Of a stretch of DNA of 64,000 nucleotides, positions 21,254-35,451 are shown one piece after another (within the stretch, counting starts at the first letter, position 1; each line of letters opens with the position of its first letter). The notes below the pieces were generated by a model. That model was given only the letters and a program-made list of their open reading frames with translations. It made no database searches and had not been told where the DNA came from. Source of the DNA: Actinomycetes bacterium (GTDB taxonomy: Bacteria; Actinomycetota; Acidimicrobiia; Acidimicrobiales; RAAP-2); NCBI GenBank assembly GCA_021778895.1, contig JAJYBR010000007.1:1-64000 (forward strand), read 5' to 3'. The position numbers were made by a program, and so were the translations under genes.

Positions 21254-22117
21254 TCAGGCCCAAGAACGCGTTGCGGCACGCCGGCCGCGCCACCAGGCAT
21301 CGCCGGCCATGGCGTGGCGGCCGGCCGGGCGCACCTGGTCCAACTCGAGCGCTCCGTCGGCCAGGCCGATGCACACGCGCCCTGGCACGCAGATCTGACC
21401 CGGGGCGCACGCCGACGCCGCGGGGCGCACGCCCAGCACGTGCACCCGCTCGCCGTCGACCTCGAGCCACGCGCGCTCCAGGCGCACCACCCGTTGCGCC
21501 TGGGCCCGCGCCATCGCAGGGGTCAGGTGGAAGTCCTCGGGTGTGAGCTTCTCGGCGTAGGTCGGCTCACCCACCTGGGGGACGGGATGTGCCAGCAGCG
21601 ACGGGTCGCCGAGCACGTCGACGAGGGCCACTGCCCCGAGCTGGGCCAGCTCAGCGCTCAGTGCGGACAGCGTGCGCTCCCCGACCGGGAGGGTGCGCAC
21701 CAGGTGCACCGGTCCCGTGTCCAAGGTCGGCTCGAGGGACATGATCGACACGCCGGTCTGCTCGTCACCGGCGAGGATCGCGCGGGCCACCGGCGCGGCT
21801 CCCCGCCACCGGGGCAGCAGGGAGAAGTGGACGTTGAGCATGGGTAGGCGCTCGAGCAGCGCCGCGGGGACCAGGGCACCGTAGGCGACCACGACCCCGA
21901 TGTCGGCTCTAGCGGCGTCCAGGTCGGCCAGGCGATGCACCACGTCTAGCCCCCGTCGGTGTGCGATCTGCCCGACGGGGCTGGGTGCGACGCCACTGCC
22001 GCGGCCGCGCCGGCGATCGGGGCGGGTGACGACCGTGACGACGTCGTGGCCGGCCTCGAGCAGAGCCTCGAGCGCGGGAACGGCCTCCACGGGCGTCCCC
22101 AGGAAGACGACGCGCAT
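21254..22117 (-). CDS. fmt: methionyl-tRNA formyltransferase
   Basis: MRVVFLGTPVEAVPALEALLEAGHDVVTVVTRPDRRRGRG...NVHFSLLPRWRGAAPV. Confidence 0.97.
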   Translation of the reverse strand: MRVVFLGTPVEAVPALEALLEAGHDVVTVVTRPDRRRGRGSGVAPSPVGQIAHRRGLDVVHRLADLDAARADIGVVVAYGALVPAALLERLPMLNVHFSLLPRWRGAAPVARAILAGDEQTGVSIMSLEPTLDTGPVHLVRTLPVGERTLSALSAELAQLGAVALVDVLGDPSLLAHPVPQVGEPTYAEKLTPEDFHLTPAMARAQAQRVVRLERAWLEVDGERVHVLGVRPAASACAPGQICVPGRVCIGLADGALELDQVRPAGRHAMAGDAWWRGRRAATRSWA

Positions 22118-22648
22118 CTAGTCGTCCAGCAGCTGGCGAAGCCCGTCGGGGTCTGGCCGCTGGCGCAGCGCGCCCTGGCGGAGCATCCTCTTGGCCTCCC
22201 GGCGCTGCTCGGGGTCGAGCCGCTCGACCAGGAGGATGCCGTCGAGATGGTCGAGCTCGTGCTGGAGGATCCGCCCCTCGAACTCGTCGACTTGCATGTC
22301 GAGCTCGTTGCCCTCCAGGTCGAAGCCGCGCACGTGGACCTCATTGGGCCGTTCAATCTCCCAGCTGTGACCCGGGATCGACAGGCATCCCTCCTCGAAG
22401 ACCCAGGTTCCGGCACTCTCGACCAGCACCGGGTTGATCACCACGAGGGGGCCCTCCCCCTTGTCGTAGACGAAGAGGCGCCGGTTGATGCCCACCTGGT
22501 TCGCGGCCAGCCCCACGCCCGGGGCGTCGTACATCGTCTCGATCATGCTGTCGACCAGGCCCGCCAGGCGTCCATCGATGTCGATGACGGGCAGCGTCGG
22601 CGTCGCGAGGACCGGGTCCCCAAAGACGCGGATCGGCAGCGTGCTCAC
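22118..22648 (-). CDS. def: peptide deformylase
   Basis: GVGLAANQVG, EEGCLSIPG, LQHELDHLDGILL. Confidence 0.97.
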   Translation of the reverse strand: MSTLPIRVFGDPVLATPTLPVIDIDGRLAGLVDSMIETMYDAPGVGLAANQVGINRRLFVYDKGEGPLVVINPVLVESAGTWVFEEGCLSIPGHSWEIERPNEVHVRGFDLEGNELDMQVDEFEGRILQHELDHLDGILLVERLDPEQRREAKRMLRQGALRQRPDPDGLRQLLDD

Positions 22649-22665
22649 GGAGCCACGCTACCGGT

Positions 22666-24354
22666 TCACTCGACGTCGAGCCGCACCCCGGGCCCGAGCG
22701 GGACTCCTCTCAGCGCCTCGTGCAGGGCCCGGGTGTCGGGCGCCCACACGGTCCAGCCGTCCTCGCCCGCCCACACGCGCAGCCCGGGAGCCAGAGCCCC
22801 GGCCGCCGCGTCGGCGCCGGCGCCGCGCAAGGTGGCCGTCGCTCCGAAGGGCGCCAGTCCCAGCTGCCGCGCGGTCTCGACCTCCTCGCCCAGCACCTCG
22901 TCGATGTCGCCGCTCTCGAGGGCGCGCACCACCGGATCCTCGCTGCGCCGCGTCTGGAGGATGACGGCCCCGCGGCCCTCGGCCCGGCCGCCGACGACCC
23001 GTCCGGCCCGCGCGGCTGCCAGCAGCGCCTCCCGGCGCGCGTCGGCCCGCGGGGCCAGGAGATACTGGTCGAAGTCGGCCATGATCACCAGCGCCGCCCG
23101 GCGCACCCGGCCCCAGAGCGCCTCGGTGCCCACGACGACCCGCTCGAGCCTCTCGACCCGCGGGGCCGACGTCACGACGCTGACCGGCTGGGCCAGCTGC
23201 GCCGCCACCGCCGTGGCCAGTCCCTGCACGCCGACCCGCCGGCGCCGGACCTGCGTCGACCCACACGCCCGGCAGAAGGCCGGCCGGGTCGCGTGCTGCT
23301 CGCGGCACGCGACCATCTCGCCCTGCTCGATCTCGGCTCCCCCACAGGTCTCGCAGCGGTACAGCTCGCCGCAGCGTCCACAGGCCAGCAGGCGCCCGGT
23401 CCCCAGGCGCTGGAGGAGGACCGCGACGGCCACGTCCTCGCTCGTGGCCAGGGCCTGGCGCGCCGCCCGCACCGCCTCGGCGGCCAGCCACCCGTCGTGG
23501 GGATCGCTGCGACGCCGATCGATCACGCGCAGCGCGGGCCACAGCGCGGGGCGCGTCTCGCGGCGCGTGACCTGGACGGCCAGGGCCGGCGGTGGCACGA
23601 CGGTCGTGGCCCACCACGGGGCACCCGCCGCCTCGGCGCGGCGCTGGGCCACCTCGGTCGCGCCCCAGCGGGGCCAGGCCGACGAGACGAGGGCCGGGTC
23701 GTCGGCATCGAGCACGACCAGGGCGGCCAGGACGGGCACGGGGGCCCACACCGCCGAGCGCGTGCCCACGACGACGGGCCAGCCGGCAACCACCCGCTCG
23801 GCATCCTCGGAGCTGGCCACGGGAACGCCGCGACGCTCCAGCCGCTGGCGCAAGCGCTGCGCCCAGCCCTCGGTCGGCACCACGACGATGAGAGACCCCG
23901 AGCGCGCGGCGCACGTCCGGTAGGCCGTGGCGACCACGCCCAGGACGTCGGCGGTCGGTCCCACCTGCACCACGCCGGGCGCCACATCCCAGGCGCCGTC
24001 GGTCAGGGCCGGCGCCGCCGGTGCCCCGGGAGGCGTCAGCACCTCGCGCACGAGCCGGTGCGGGCTGGCTGCGCCAAGGAACCGCGCCGTCGGGGCCATC
24101 CAGCGGTCGGCGGCCCAGCGGGCCAGGTCGACGACCTCGCGAGTCACGCCGCCGTCGAGTCGGGTCCGCACGGCCTTGAGCGCGTCATCGGGCGTCGCCG
24201 CACCAACCACCCACCCGCGAACCGAGCGGCTCTGCAGGGGCACGCGAACGCGATCGCCCACCTCGAGGTCCGGCCATCCCTCGGGGACGAGGTAGTCCAG
24301 GGGCCGGTCGATAGCCCCGACCTCGGTGATCACCTGCACCGCGTGCGTGGTCAC
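22666..24354 (-). CDS. priA: PriA-like primosomal protein N', degenerate actinobacterial type (helicase motifs eroded)
   Basis: N-terminal VQVITEVGAIDRPLDYLVPEGWPDLEVGDRVRVPL; Zn-binding ACGRCGELYRCETCG...CRACGS; no intact Walker A or DEAH box. Confidence 0.85.
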   Translation of the reverse strand: MTTHAVQVITEVGAIDRPLDYLVPEGWPDLEVGDRVRVPLQSRSVRGWVVGAATPDDALKAVRTRLDGGVTREVVDLARWAADRWMAPTARFLGAASPHRLVREVLTPPGAPAAPALTDGAWDVAPGVVQVGPTADVLGVVATAYRTCAARSGSLIVVVPTEGWAQRLRQRLERRGVPVASSEDAERVVAGWPVVVGTRSAVWAPVPVLAALVVLDADDPALVSSAWPRWGATEVAQRRAEAAGAPWWATTVVPPPALAVQVTRRETRPALWPALRVIDRRRSDPHDGWLAAEAVRAARQALATSEDVAVAVLLQRLGTGRLLACGRCGELYRCETCGGAEIEQGEMVACREQHATRPAFCRACGSTQVRRRRVGVQGLATAVAAQLAQPVSVVTSAPRVERLERVVVGTEALWGRVRRAALVIMADFDQYLLAPRADARREALLAAARAGRVVGGRAEGRGAVILQTRRSEDPVVRALESGDIDEVLGEEVETARQLGLAPFGATATLRGAGADAAAGALAPGLRVWAGEDGWTVWAPDTRALHEALRGVPLGPGVRLDVE

Positions 24355-24356
24355 TG

Positions 24357-25553
24357 CTAGTCCAGCGCGAGCTCCCGGCGGAAGTCGTCGAGACGGGGCG
24401 TCTGCTCCCAGGTGAACGCCGAGTCCGCCCGCCCGAAGTGGCCGTAGGCCGCAGTGCGCTGGTAGATGGGGCGCTGCAGGTCGAGGTCCCGGATGATGGC
24501 CGCCGGCCGCAGGTCGAACAGGGCGTCGACGGCCTTGGCGATGCGGGCCCGGTCGACGGTCTCGGTCCCGAAGGTCTCCACCAGCACCGAGACCGGGCGA
24601 GCCACCCCGATGGCGTAGGCCACCTGCACCTCGCAGCGGCGCGCCGCGCCCGACGCGACCACGTGCTTGGCCACCCAACGCGCCGCGTACGCCGCCGAGC
24701 GGTCGACCTTGGAGGGGTCCTTGCCCGAGAAGGCGCCGCCGCCGTGACGAGCCATGCCGCCGTAGGTGTCGACGATGATCTTGCGGCCCGTCAGGCCGGC
24801 GTCAGCGTGGGGCCCGCCGAGAACGAACTTCCCCGACGGGTTGACGATGACGCGCATGGCACCCGTGTCCAGGTGCGGGGGCAGGATGGGACGGATCACG
24901 TGTTCGAGCACGTCGTCGTGGATCGACCGCCACTCGATGCCGTCCTCGTGCTGGGTCGACACCAGCACGGTGTCGACCGCGACGGGCTCGCCCCCCTCGT
25001 AGGCCACGGTCACCTGCGTCTTGCCGTCGGGCCCCAGGTACGGGATCAGCCCCGAGCGGCGCGTCTGGCTCAAGCGCATCGAGAGCCGGTGCGCCAGCCA
25101 GATGGGCAGCGGCATCAGGTCCTCGGTGTCGTCGCAGGCGTAGCCGAACATCATGCCCTGGTCGCCCGCGCCCAGCGCGTTCAGCTGGTCCTCGCTGCCG
25201 GCGCCGCTGCGCGACTCGAGCGCCGCGTCCACGCCGCCCGCGATGTCGGGGCTCTGCTTGTCCAGCGACACCAGTACCGCACACGATCGCCCGTCGAAGC
25301 CCTTGGTGCTCGAGTCGTACCCGATGGACACGATGGTCTCGCGCGCCACGGCGCTGATGTCGACGATCGCGGAGGTGCTGATCTCGCCCGCCACCACGCA
25401 CAGGCCCGTGGTGAGCAGCGTCTCGCAGGCCACGCGCGCATCGGGATCCTGCGTCAAGATCGCGTCGAGGACGCCATCGGAGATCTGATCGGCGATCTTG
25501 TCGGGATGCCCCTCGGTGACCGACTCCGAGGTGAACAAGGTGCGATCGGTCAT
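24357..25553 (-). CDS. metK: S-adenosylmethionine synthetase
   Basis: [24 protein letters not shown]...[12 protein letters not shown]...[19 protein letters not shown]. Confidence 0.98.
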   Translation of the reverse strand: MTDRTLFTSESVTEGHPDKIADQISDGVLDAILTQDPDARVACETLLTTGLCVVAGEISTSAIVDISAVARETIVSIGYDSSTKGFDGRSCAVLVSLDKQSPDIAGGVDAALESRSGAGSEDQLNALGAGDQGMMFGYACDDTEDLMPLPIWLAHRLSMRLSQTRRSGLIPYLGPDGKTQVTVAYEGGEPVAVDTVLVSTQHEDGIEWRSIHDDVLEHVIRPILPPHLDTGAMRVIVNPSGKFVLGGPHADAGLTGRKIIVDTYGGMARHGGGAFSGKDPSKVDRSAAYAARWVAKHVVASGAARRCEVQVAYAIGVARPVSVLVETFGTETVDRARIAKAVDALFDLRPAAIIRDLDLQRPIYQRTAAYGHFGRADSAFTWEQTPRLDDFRRELALD

Positions 25554-26776
25554 GCGTCTCCTCGTGAAAGCAGTGAGGCCACCCTAGCCAAGATGGCTTG
25601 CGCGACCTCGTCCTTGGAGCGCTGCGAGAGCGCCTCCTCGCCCGACGCGTCGAGCAGGACGACCTCGTTGGTGGCAACGTCGAAGCCCGCTCCCGGGCGC
25701 GACACGTCGTTGAGGACCAGCAGGTCCACGTGCTTGTTGCGCAGCTTCTCGCGCGCGTTGGCCAGGGCGTCACTCGACTCGGCCGCGAAGCCCACGATGA
25801 CCTGTCCGGCGTGCCGGCCGGCGACGGCCTCGGCGAGGATGTCCGCGGTGGGTTCGAGGTGGAGCTCGGGCACTCCGTCCCGCCGCTTGAGCTTGGTGGG
25901 CGCGGCCGAGAGGGTGAAGTCCGACACGGCGGCCGCCATCACCAGCGCGTCGGACTCGTCCAGGTGGTCGAGGACCGCCTCGCGCATGGAGGCAGCGCTC
26001 GCCACCCGCACGACCTCGATCCGGCCCGCGTGGTCGCGCACCGGCAGTTCGCTCGCCGTGACCAGGGTCACGTGGGCCCCCCAGCGTGCGGCGACCTCGG
26101 CCAGCGCGTGCCCTTGGCGTCCCGACGAGCGGTTCGTGAGCACGCGGACCGGGTCGATCGCCTCGCGCGTCCCCCCGGCCGTGACCAGGATCCGGCGACC
26201 CATCAGCGCCCGGGCGTGGCCCCCGAGGATCGTGGCGACCTCGTCGACGATCGTGGGGATCTCGGGCAGTCGGCCCGCGCCCGCGTCGCCCCCGGCCAGC
26301 GCGCCGTTCTCCGGCTCGAGCACGTGGACGCCCCGGCGCCGCAGCGTCGCGATGTTCTCTTGGACGGCCGGGTGCTCCCACATCTCCTGGTGCATCGCCG
26401 GGCACACCAGCACGGGCGCGGAGGTGGCCAGCAACGTGGCCGTCAGGACGTCGTTGGCGAGGCCCGCCGCGTAGCGTCCGAGGACGTCGGCCGTCGCGGG
26501 AGCGACGACCACGATGTCCGCACGGCGTCCCAGCCGGGTGTGCGGGATCGGCCCACCCTCGGGCACGAACAGCTCGCGCACCACCGGCTCGCTGGCCAGC
26601 GTCCCGAGCGCCAGGGGTGAGACGAACTGCTCACCCGCCGCGGTCACGACGACGGCCACGTGGTAGTCCTGGTCGCGCAGGCGGCGCACCAGTTCGACGG
26701 TCTTGTAGGCGGCGATGCCGCCGCTCACCCCCAGAACGACGAAGGGGTGCTCCGGCTCAGGCGTCCCGGAGGGCAT
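25550..26776 (-). CDS. coaBC: bifunctional phosphopantothenoylcysteine decarboxylase / phosphopantothenate--cysteine ligase
   Basis: [20 protein letters not shown]...[17 protein letters not shown]...[27 protein letters not shown]. Start uncertain. Confidence 0.95.
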   Translation of the reverse strand: MPSGTPEPEHPFVVLGVSGGIAAYKTVELVRRLRDQDYHVAVVVTAAGEQFVSPLALGTLASEPVVRELFVPEGGPIPHTRLGRRADIVVVAPATADVLGRYAAGLANDVLTATLLATSAPVLVCPAMHQEMWEHPAVQENIATLRRRGVHVLEPENGALAGGDAGAGRLPEIPTIVDEVATILGGHARALMGRRILVTAGGTREAIDPVRVLTNRSSGRQGHALAEVAARWGAHVTLVTASELPVRDHAGRIEVVRVASAASMREAVLDHLDESDALVMAAAVSDFTLSAAPTKLKRRDGVPELHLEPTADILAEAVAGRHAGQVIVGFAAESSDALANAREKLRNKHVDLLVLNDVSRPGAGFDVATNEVVLLDASGEEALSQRSKDEVAQAILARVASLLSRGDA

Positions 26777-27101
26777 CGGTGAAGGCGTCCAAGTCGGTGG
26801 AAGACTCCTGGGTCGCCGACTCCCGAGCACGCTTCTCGTCCTCGAGCTCCTCGGCGGTCGGACGGTGGAAGACCAGCTTGCCCTCGTAGAGCTCCTCGAG
26901 CGCCAGCGAGAGGGCCTTGTTGGACACCAGCGCCACCTGGGGTGGGATCACCGCACCGTGGCCGGCTCCCAGACCGTTGTAGTAGTCGTTGATCTCCCGC
27001 GCACGCGTCGCCGCCACGGCGACCAGGGTGAAGCGCGAGTTCTCAACCTTGCCCAGGAGGTCCTCGATGGGCGGATCCACAAGCGTGGGGCGTTCAGCCA
27101 T
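26757..27101 (-). CDS. rpoZ: DNA-directed RNA polymerase subunit omega
   Basis: PPIEDLLGKVENSRFTLVAVAATRAREINDYYN; between gmk and coaBC. Confidence 0.93.
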   Translation of the reverse strand: MAERPTLVDPPIEDLLGKVENSRFTLVAVAATRAREINDYYNGLGAGHGAVIPPQVALVSNKALSLALEELYEGKLVFHRPTAEELEDEKRARESATQESSTDLDAFTDALRDA

Positions 27102-27113
27102 AGTTCAGGTCCT

Positions 27114-27668
27114 TTACGCCGCTGGGGGACGAGGTTCCCGGCGAACCCCGTCCAGTATAGAGAGAATCTCGCCCGCGACCCGCTCGACGTCGTCGTTGAC
27201 GACGACCGCGTCGGCGATCGCGCGCCCCGCCGCGAGCTCGCCCGGGGCGCTCGCCAAGCGGCTGGCCACGTGCTCGTCGTCGTCGCCCCTTCGGCGCAGC
27301 CGCCCCTCCAACTCGGACGTCGACGGCGCCTCGACCAGGATCACGACGGACTGCGGATCGCGCCGCCGCACCTGGATCGCGCCTTGCACGTCGATCTCCA
27401 GCAGGAGGTCACGTCCCGGCAGGGGCGGGGGCGCGGGCGTGCCGTACAGATTCCCGTGGAACTGGGCCCATTCGAGGAACTCGTCGGCGGCGATGGCCTG
27501 GGCGAACCGCTCCCGGTCCACGAAGACGTACTCGTCGCCGTGCTCGCTGGGACGCACCGGACGCGTCGTCCAACTACGGCTCAGGTACAAGCGCGCGTCG
27601 CGCTCCACGAGGCGCCGCGCGATGGTGCCCTTGCCCACGCCTCCGGGCCCGATGAGGACGACGATCAC
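27114..27668 (-). CDS. gmk: guanylate kinase
   Basis: IVVLIGPGGVGKGTIARRL...YLSRSWTTRPVRPSEHGDEYVFVDRERF. Confidence 0.95.
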   Translation of the reverse strand: MIVVLIGPGGVGKGTIARRLVERDARLYLSRSWTTRPVRPSEHGDEYVFVDRERFAQAIAADEFLEWAQFHGNLYGTPAPPPLPGRDLLLEIDVQGAIQVRRRDPQSVVILVEAPSTSELEGRLRRRGDDDEHVASRLASAPGELAAGRAIADAVVVNDDVERVAGEILSILDGVRREPRPPAA

Positions 27669-27672
27669 CGCG

Positions 27673-27993
27673 TCAGCGGGTCAGCACGCGGAAGAGTTCA
27701 GCCCGCTGCTTGGGCCCCAGACCGCGGATCCGCCGTGACCGGGCGATGCGCGCCTTGGCCATGATGCGCTCCGCCTTGATCTCCCCGATGGCCGGCAGCG
27801 CGCTGATCAGGTCGAACGCACGCATCTGAGCCACGGGCTCCTCACGGTCCGCCAGCTCGAAGATCTGGGAGAGCGTGAGCTCACCCGCCTTGACCTGGCG
27901 TTTTACCTCGGCGCGGCGGCGCCGGTTGGCCACCGCCAGGCGTGACGCTTCAACCCTCTGATCCTGGGTCAGTCGAGGTGGAGTCGGTGTCAC
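27673..27993 (-). CDS. mihF: actinobacterial integration host factor (mIHF)
   Basis: VKAGELTLSQIFELADREEPVAQMRAFDLISALPAIGEIKAERIMAKARIARSRRIRGLGPKQRAELF; upstream of gmk. Confidence 0.94.
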   Translation of the reverse strand: MTPTPPRLTQDQRVEASRLAVANRRRRAEVKRQVKAGELTLSQIFELADREEPVAQMRAFDLISALPAIGEIKAERIMAKARIARSRRIRGLGPKQRAELFRVLTR

Positions 27994-28043
27994 GGCCCCA
28001 GACTACCGCGTGGGCGCGCCGTGTGGCCGCACCCTCCTCCTGG

Positions 28044-28874
28044 TCAGGCGAGAGTTCGCACCAGGTCGTTGCGCCAGTGCTGGGCGGCGGCGGCCAGCCG
28101 GCGCGGGTCCGGGCCGAGGTCGGTGATCGCCCGCGACACCGCGACCGCCACCGAGTTGGGCGCGGCCGACGCGGTCACGCGGCGCACGTCCGCGGCGGTC
28201 CCGCTTTGCGCACCCACGCCGGGGACCAGGACCGCTCCCCCCAGGTCGGCCAGTTCCCCCGCGCCGGCACTGGTGGCACCCACAACCACTCCCACCGCGC
28301 CCGCCGCCGGACCAGCGTTCCAGGCGCGCACCTGAGAGACGACGTCCTCGGCGACCGTGGCCCCCTCCGGCGTGCGGGCGCCCTGGAGGCGCTCGCCCTC
28401 GGGGTTCGAGGTCCGCGCCAGCACGAACACCCCTCGTCCACCGCGGACCGCCCGCTCCACCAGGGGCGTCAGTGCCCCGACCCCGAGGTAGGGGCTGGCG
28501 GTCACCGCGTCGACAGCGAGGGGCGAGTCGCCGTCCAGCCACGCCTCGGCGTAGCCCTCGTTCGACGAACCGATGTCGCCGCGCTTGACGTCGGCGATCA
28601 CCAGCAGCCCCGCCTCGCGGGCGTCCTCGAGCACCTCCTCCAGAGCGGCGTAGCCGCGCGACCCGAGCCGCTCGAAGAAGGCCACCTGGATCTTGATGGC
28701 CGCCGCGAAGGGGGCGCACGCGCCGAGCAGCGCTCGCGAGATCGTGCGCAGTCCCGTGGCGTCGCTGGCCACTCCCCACGCGCGAGCGACCGCCGGCGAG
28801 GGATCGATTCCCACGACCAGGGGACCCGAGGCCGCGACCGACCGGCGCAGGCGCTCGGAGAAGCTCTCAGTCAT
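28044..28874 (-). CDS. pyrF: orotidine-5'-phosphate decarboxylase
   Basis: LVVGIDPSPA...AAIKIQVAFFERLG...LLVIADVKRGDIGSSNEGYA. Confidence 0.95.
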   Translation of the reverse strand: MTESFSERLRRSVAASGPLVVGIDPSPAVARAWGVASDATGLRTISRALLGACAPFAAAIKIQVAFFERLGSRGYAALEEVLEDAREAGLLVIADVKRGDIGSSNEGYAEAWLDGDSPLAVDAVTASPYLGVGALTPLVERAVRGGRGVFVLARTSNPEGERLQGARTPEGATVAEDVVSQVRAWNAGPAAGAVGVVVGATSAGAGELADLGGAVLVPGVGAQSGTAADVRRVTASAAPNSVAVAVSRAITDLGPDPRRLAAAAQHWRNDLVRTLA

Positions 28875-29774
28875 GGCCGGCCCCCACCAGGTCGCTGACG
28901 TTGGCCACGCCGTGGCGGCGCATCCAATGCACCAGGCCCCGCTGGACCCGCCACGGGGCTCGCGGGTCGGCCAGGGAGGCCGTGCCCACCTGGACGGCGT
29001 TGGCCCCGGCCATCAGCATGGCAACCGCGTCGCGGCCCCGGGCGATGCCCCCCACCCCCACGATCGGCGTCGTCGGCAGCGCACTGCGGCAGTCGTAGAC
29101 CGCCCGCAGCGCGACCGGCCCCAGTCCGGCGCCGCTCAGCCCGCCGCCGCCGGCCCCGAGCGCGGGGCGGCGGTGCTCAACGTCCATGACCAAGGCCAGG
29201 AGCGTGTTCACCAGGACGAGCGCCTCGGCCCCCGCCGCGACGGCGCTGGCGGCGATATCGATCAGGTCGGGCGTGTTGGGGCTCAGCTTGACCCAGACGG
29301 GGTGGTGCCCGGCGCGGGCCGCCTCGACGAGCTCGGCCGTCGCGGTGGCCGAGTGCGCGAACATCTGCGAGCGATCCTCCACGTTGGGACAGCTGGCGTT
29401 CACCTCGATGGCCACGATCGGCTCGCCGGCCAGTGCGGCGGCCGCGGCGGCGTAGTCCTCGCTGCGCCGGCCCCAGATGGACACGACCACGGTCGCGCCC
29501 GCCGCCTGCAGGCGGGGCGCGTCGTCGCGCCGCCACGCCTCGACCCCGGGACCCGCCAAGCCCACCGAGTTCACGAGGTGCTCGTCCATCGTCGCCAGAC
29601 GGGGTGCCGGGTTCCCGTCCCACGCGAAGGGCGCCAGAGACTTCGTCACGACGGCCCCCAGCTCGGCCAGGTCTCCGTACCCCGCGAGCTCCAGGCCGAA
29701 TCCCGCCGTCCCGGCCGCGGTCATCACGGGACTTTTCAGCTCGACGGACCCTACGCGAGTGCTGAGCCCGGTGG

Positions 29775-29778
<4 letters not shown>
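28867..29778 (-). CDS. pyrD: dihydroorotate dehydrogenase
   Basis: [35 protein letters not shown]...[17 protein letters not shown]. Confidence 0.95.
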
Positions 29779-33061
<3,283 letters not shown>

Positions 33062-33062
<1 letters not shown>

Positions 33063-34150
33063 TAGCGGTCCATCCGTCCGCTGTCCACCAGGCCCGCGAA
33101 GCGCTCGAAGAGGTACCGGGCGTCGTGGGGTCCCGGAGCCGCCTCGGGGTGGTACTGGACCGAGAAGCAGCGCTGCGAGGCGTCCGCCAGCCCCTCCACG
33201 ACGCCGTCGTTGGCGTTGCGGTGCGTCACCACCGCGGCGCGCAGCGAGCCCTCGTCGACCGCGTAGTTGTGGTTCTGCGCGGTGATCTCGATGCGTCCGG
33301 TCGTCAGGTCGCGCACCGGGTGGTTGCTCCCGTGGTGCCCGAAGGGCAGCTTGAAGGTGCTCGCCCCCAGGGCGCGGGCCAGCAGCTGGTGGCCCAGGCA
33401 GATGCCCATCAGGGGCACCTGGCCGAGCCAGGCCCGGATCTGGGCGACCTGGAAGTCCAGGGCCGCCGGGTCACCGGGACCGTTCGACAGGAAGATGGCG
33501 TCGGGCTTGCGGGCCAGGACGTCGGCGGCGGCCGTATCCGCGGGCAGCACGGTCACCCGGAAGCGCTGGGCGAGCTGGCGCACCATCGAGCGCTTGATCC
33601 CGTAGTCCAGCGCCACCAGGTGGGGACCCTCGGTGCCCTCGCGGTAGGGCTCGGGCGTCGAGACCTCGCGAAGGAAGTCCATCCCGTCGGTTCCGCGGGC
33701 CCCGGCCGCTGCCGCCGCCACCGTGGCGGGGTCGGCGTGCCCGAAGGCACCCGCCAGGGCTCCGTGCTCGCGCAGGTGCCGCGTGAGCCGCCGGGTGTCC
33801 ACGCCTACGATCGCCGCGATGCGACGCTCGACGAGGTACTCCTCGAGCGAGCGCTCGGCCCGCCACCCCGACGGCGAGTCCGTGAGGGCCCGAGCGACGA
33901 CCCCGGAGCACCATGACTGGCGGGACTCGTCGTCGGCCGGGGTGACGCCGTAGTTGCCCAGGTGGGGGTAGGTGAAGGTGACGATCTGGCCGAAGTAGCT
34001 GGGGTCGGTGATGATCTCCTGGTAGCCGCTGAGGGCCGTGTTGAAGACGAACTCACCCGTCGTGACGCCCGACGCGGGCAGGTATCCGGCCGCCCAGCCG
34101 TCGAGTTCGAGCCCGTCGGCGAGCACCAAGGTGGCGGGGAGCCGCGTCAC
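33062..34150 (-). CDS. carA: carbamoyl-phosphate synthase small subunit
   Basis: [16 protein letters not shown]-type N-terminus, [43 protein letters not shown] start overlaps pyrC stop. Confidence 0.96.
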
Positions 34151-35451
34151 ACCATCTCCCCGTCTCGGGCCACGACGTGGCCCGAGATGATCGTGGCCAC
34201 GGCCCGGCCCGTCATCTCGCGCCCGTGGTAGGGCGTGTTGCGCGCCCGGCTCTGGAGGGCCGCACGGTCGACGACCCAGCTTCGGAGCGGATTGAAGACG
34301 ACCAGGTGCGCCTCGTCGCCCGGCTCGACCCAGCCACCGTGCTGGCCCAGCCCCTGGGGGCACCGCGGCCCGCGCAGGCCGGCCAGCGCGGCCGGGCGCC
34401 GGCTGAGCAGGTCGAAGAACCGCTGGGGATCGCTGTCGGGGCCGCCCAGGGCCGCCAACGTGAGCGACGCCGCGTGCTCGAGACCCAGGACGCCCGCCGG
34501 TGCCTCGTCGAAGGCCTGGTCCTTGGTCTCGGGCGCGTGCGGCGCGTGGTCGGTGGCGACGGCGTCGATCTCCCCGTCGCGCAGTGCTTGCTGGAGCGCC
34601 GCGACGTCGGCCGCCGTGCGCAGCGGCGGGTTCACCTTGACGTTGGCGTCGAAGGACGCGCACGCCGACTCGTCCAACGTCAGGTGGTGGGGGGTCACCT
34701 CGGTCGTCACGTCGACACCCTCGCGGCGCGCCCGGAGAATCGCCGCCAGCGCCGACGCCGTCGACACGTGGAGGATGTGCAGAGACCCTCCGGTCTCGCG
34801 CGCCAGCTCGATGTCCCGCAGGACCGTCACCAGCTCGGCGACGGCTGGTCGACCCGTCAGCCCGAGCCGACCGCTCCAGACGCCCTCGTTCATCACGCCG
34901 TCGCCCACCAGATCCGGGTCCTCGGCGTGCTCGGCGATGCGCACCCCCAAGGGGCGCGCGTAGGCCAGGGCCCGGCGCAGGACCGCTGGGTCCCGCACGG
35001 CCGCGCCGTCGTCGGTGAAGAGGCGCACCCCGAGCTCGGTCAGTTCGGCCATGGCCGTCAGGTCCTGACCGCGCCGGCCCACGGTGATGCTGGCGGCTGC
35101 CGCGATGTCGATGACGGCTCGGCGGCCGACCTCCAGGACGAAGCGCACCGCGGCCACCGAGTCCAGGGCCGGCTCGGTGTTGGGCATGGCCACTAGGGCC
35201 CCGTACCCGCCGACCGCCCCGGCCCGCGCGCCGCTCTCGATGGTCTCGGCGTCCTCGTTGCCGGGCTCGCGCAGGTGCGTGTGGATGTCCACGAAGGCCG
35301 GGCCGACCCAGCAGCCCTCGGCGTCGATCACCGTTGCGCCCCGAGCGCTCAGCGACGGCCCCACCTCGCGCACCTGGCCGTCGGCGACCAGGACGTCAGC
35401 GACGCCCGCCTGGCGCCCCACGACCAGCCCGCCGCGAATCAGCACTGTCAC
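34147..35451 (-). CDS. pyrC: dihydroorotase
   Basis: GPAFVDIHTHLREPGNEDAETIESGARAGAVGGYGALVAMPNTEP...AVATDHAPHAPETKDQAFDEAPAGVLGLEH. Confidence 0.96.
   Translation of the reverse strand: MTVLIRGGLVVGRQAGVADVLVADGQVREVGPSLSARGATVIDAEGCWVGPAFVDIHTHLREPGNEDAETIESGARAGAVGGYGALVAMPNTEPALDSVAAVRFVLEVGRRAVIDIAAAASITVGRRGQDLTAMAELTELGVRLFTDDGAAVRDPAVLRRALAYARPLGVRIAEHAEDPDLVGDGVMNEGVWSGRLGLTGRPAVAELVTVLRDIELARETGGSLHILHVSTASALAAILRARREGVDVTTEVTPHHLTLDESACASFDANVKVNPPLRTAADVAALQQALRDGEIDAVATDHAPHAPETKDQAFDEAPAGVLGLEHAASLTLAALGGPDSDPQRFFDLLSRRPAALAGLRGPRCPQGLGQHGGWVEPGDEAHLVVFNPLRSWVVDRAALQSRARNTPYHGREMTGRAVATIISGHVVARDGEMV

Noticed and set aside
22658-23914. 418-aa minus-strand ORF
   Set aside because: Alternative frame of priA; Gly/Arg/Ala-rich frame-shifted product.
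21959-23923. 654-aa plus-strand ORF
   Set aside because: Antisense of def/priA, Ser/Arg/Thr-rich low-complexity product.
24357-25553. SAM riboswitch upstream of metK
   Set aside because: The metK start lies 4 bp from the coaBC end, so no leader space exists.
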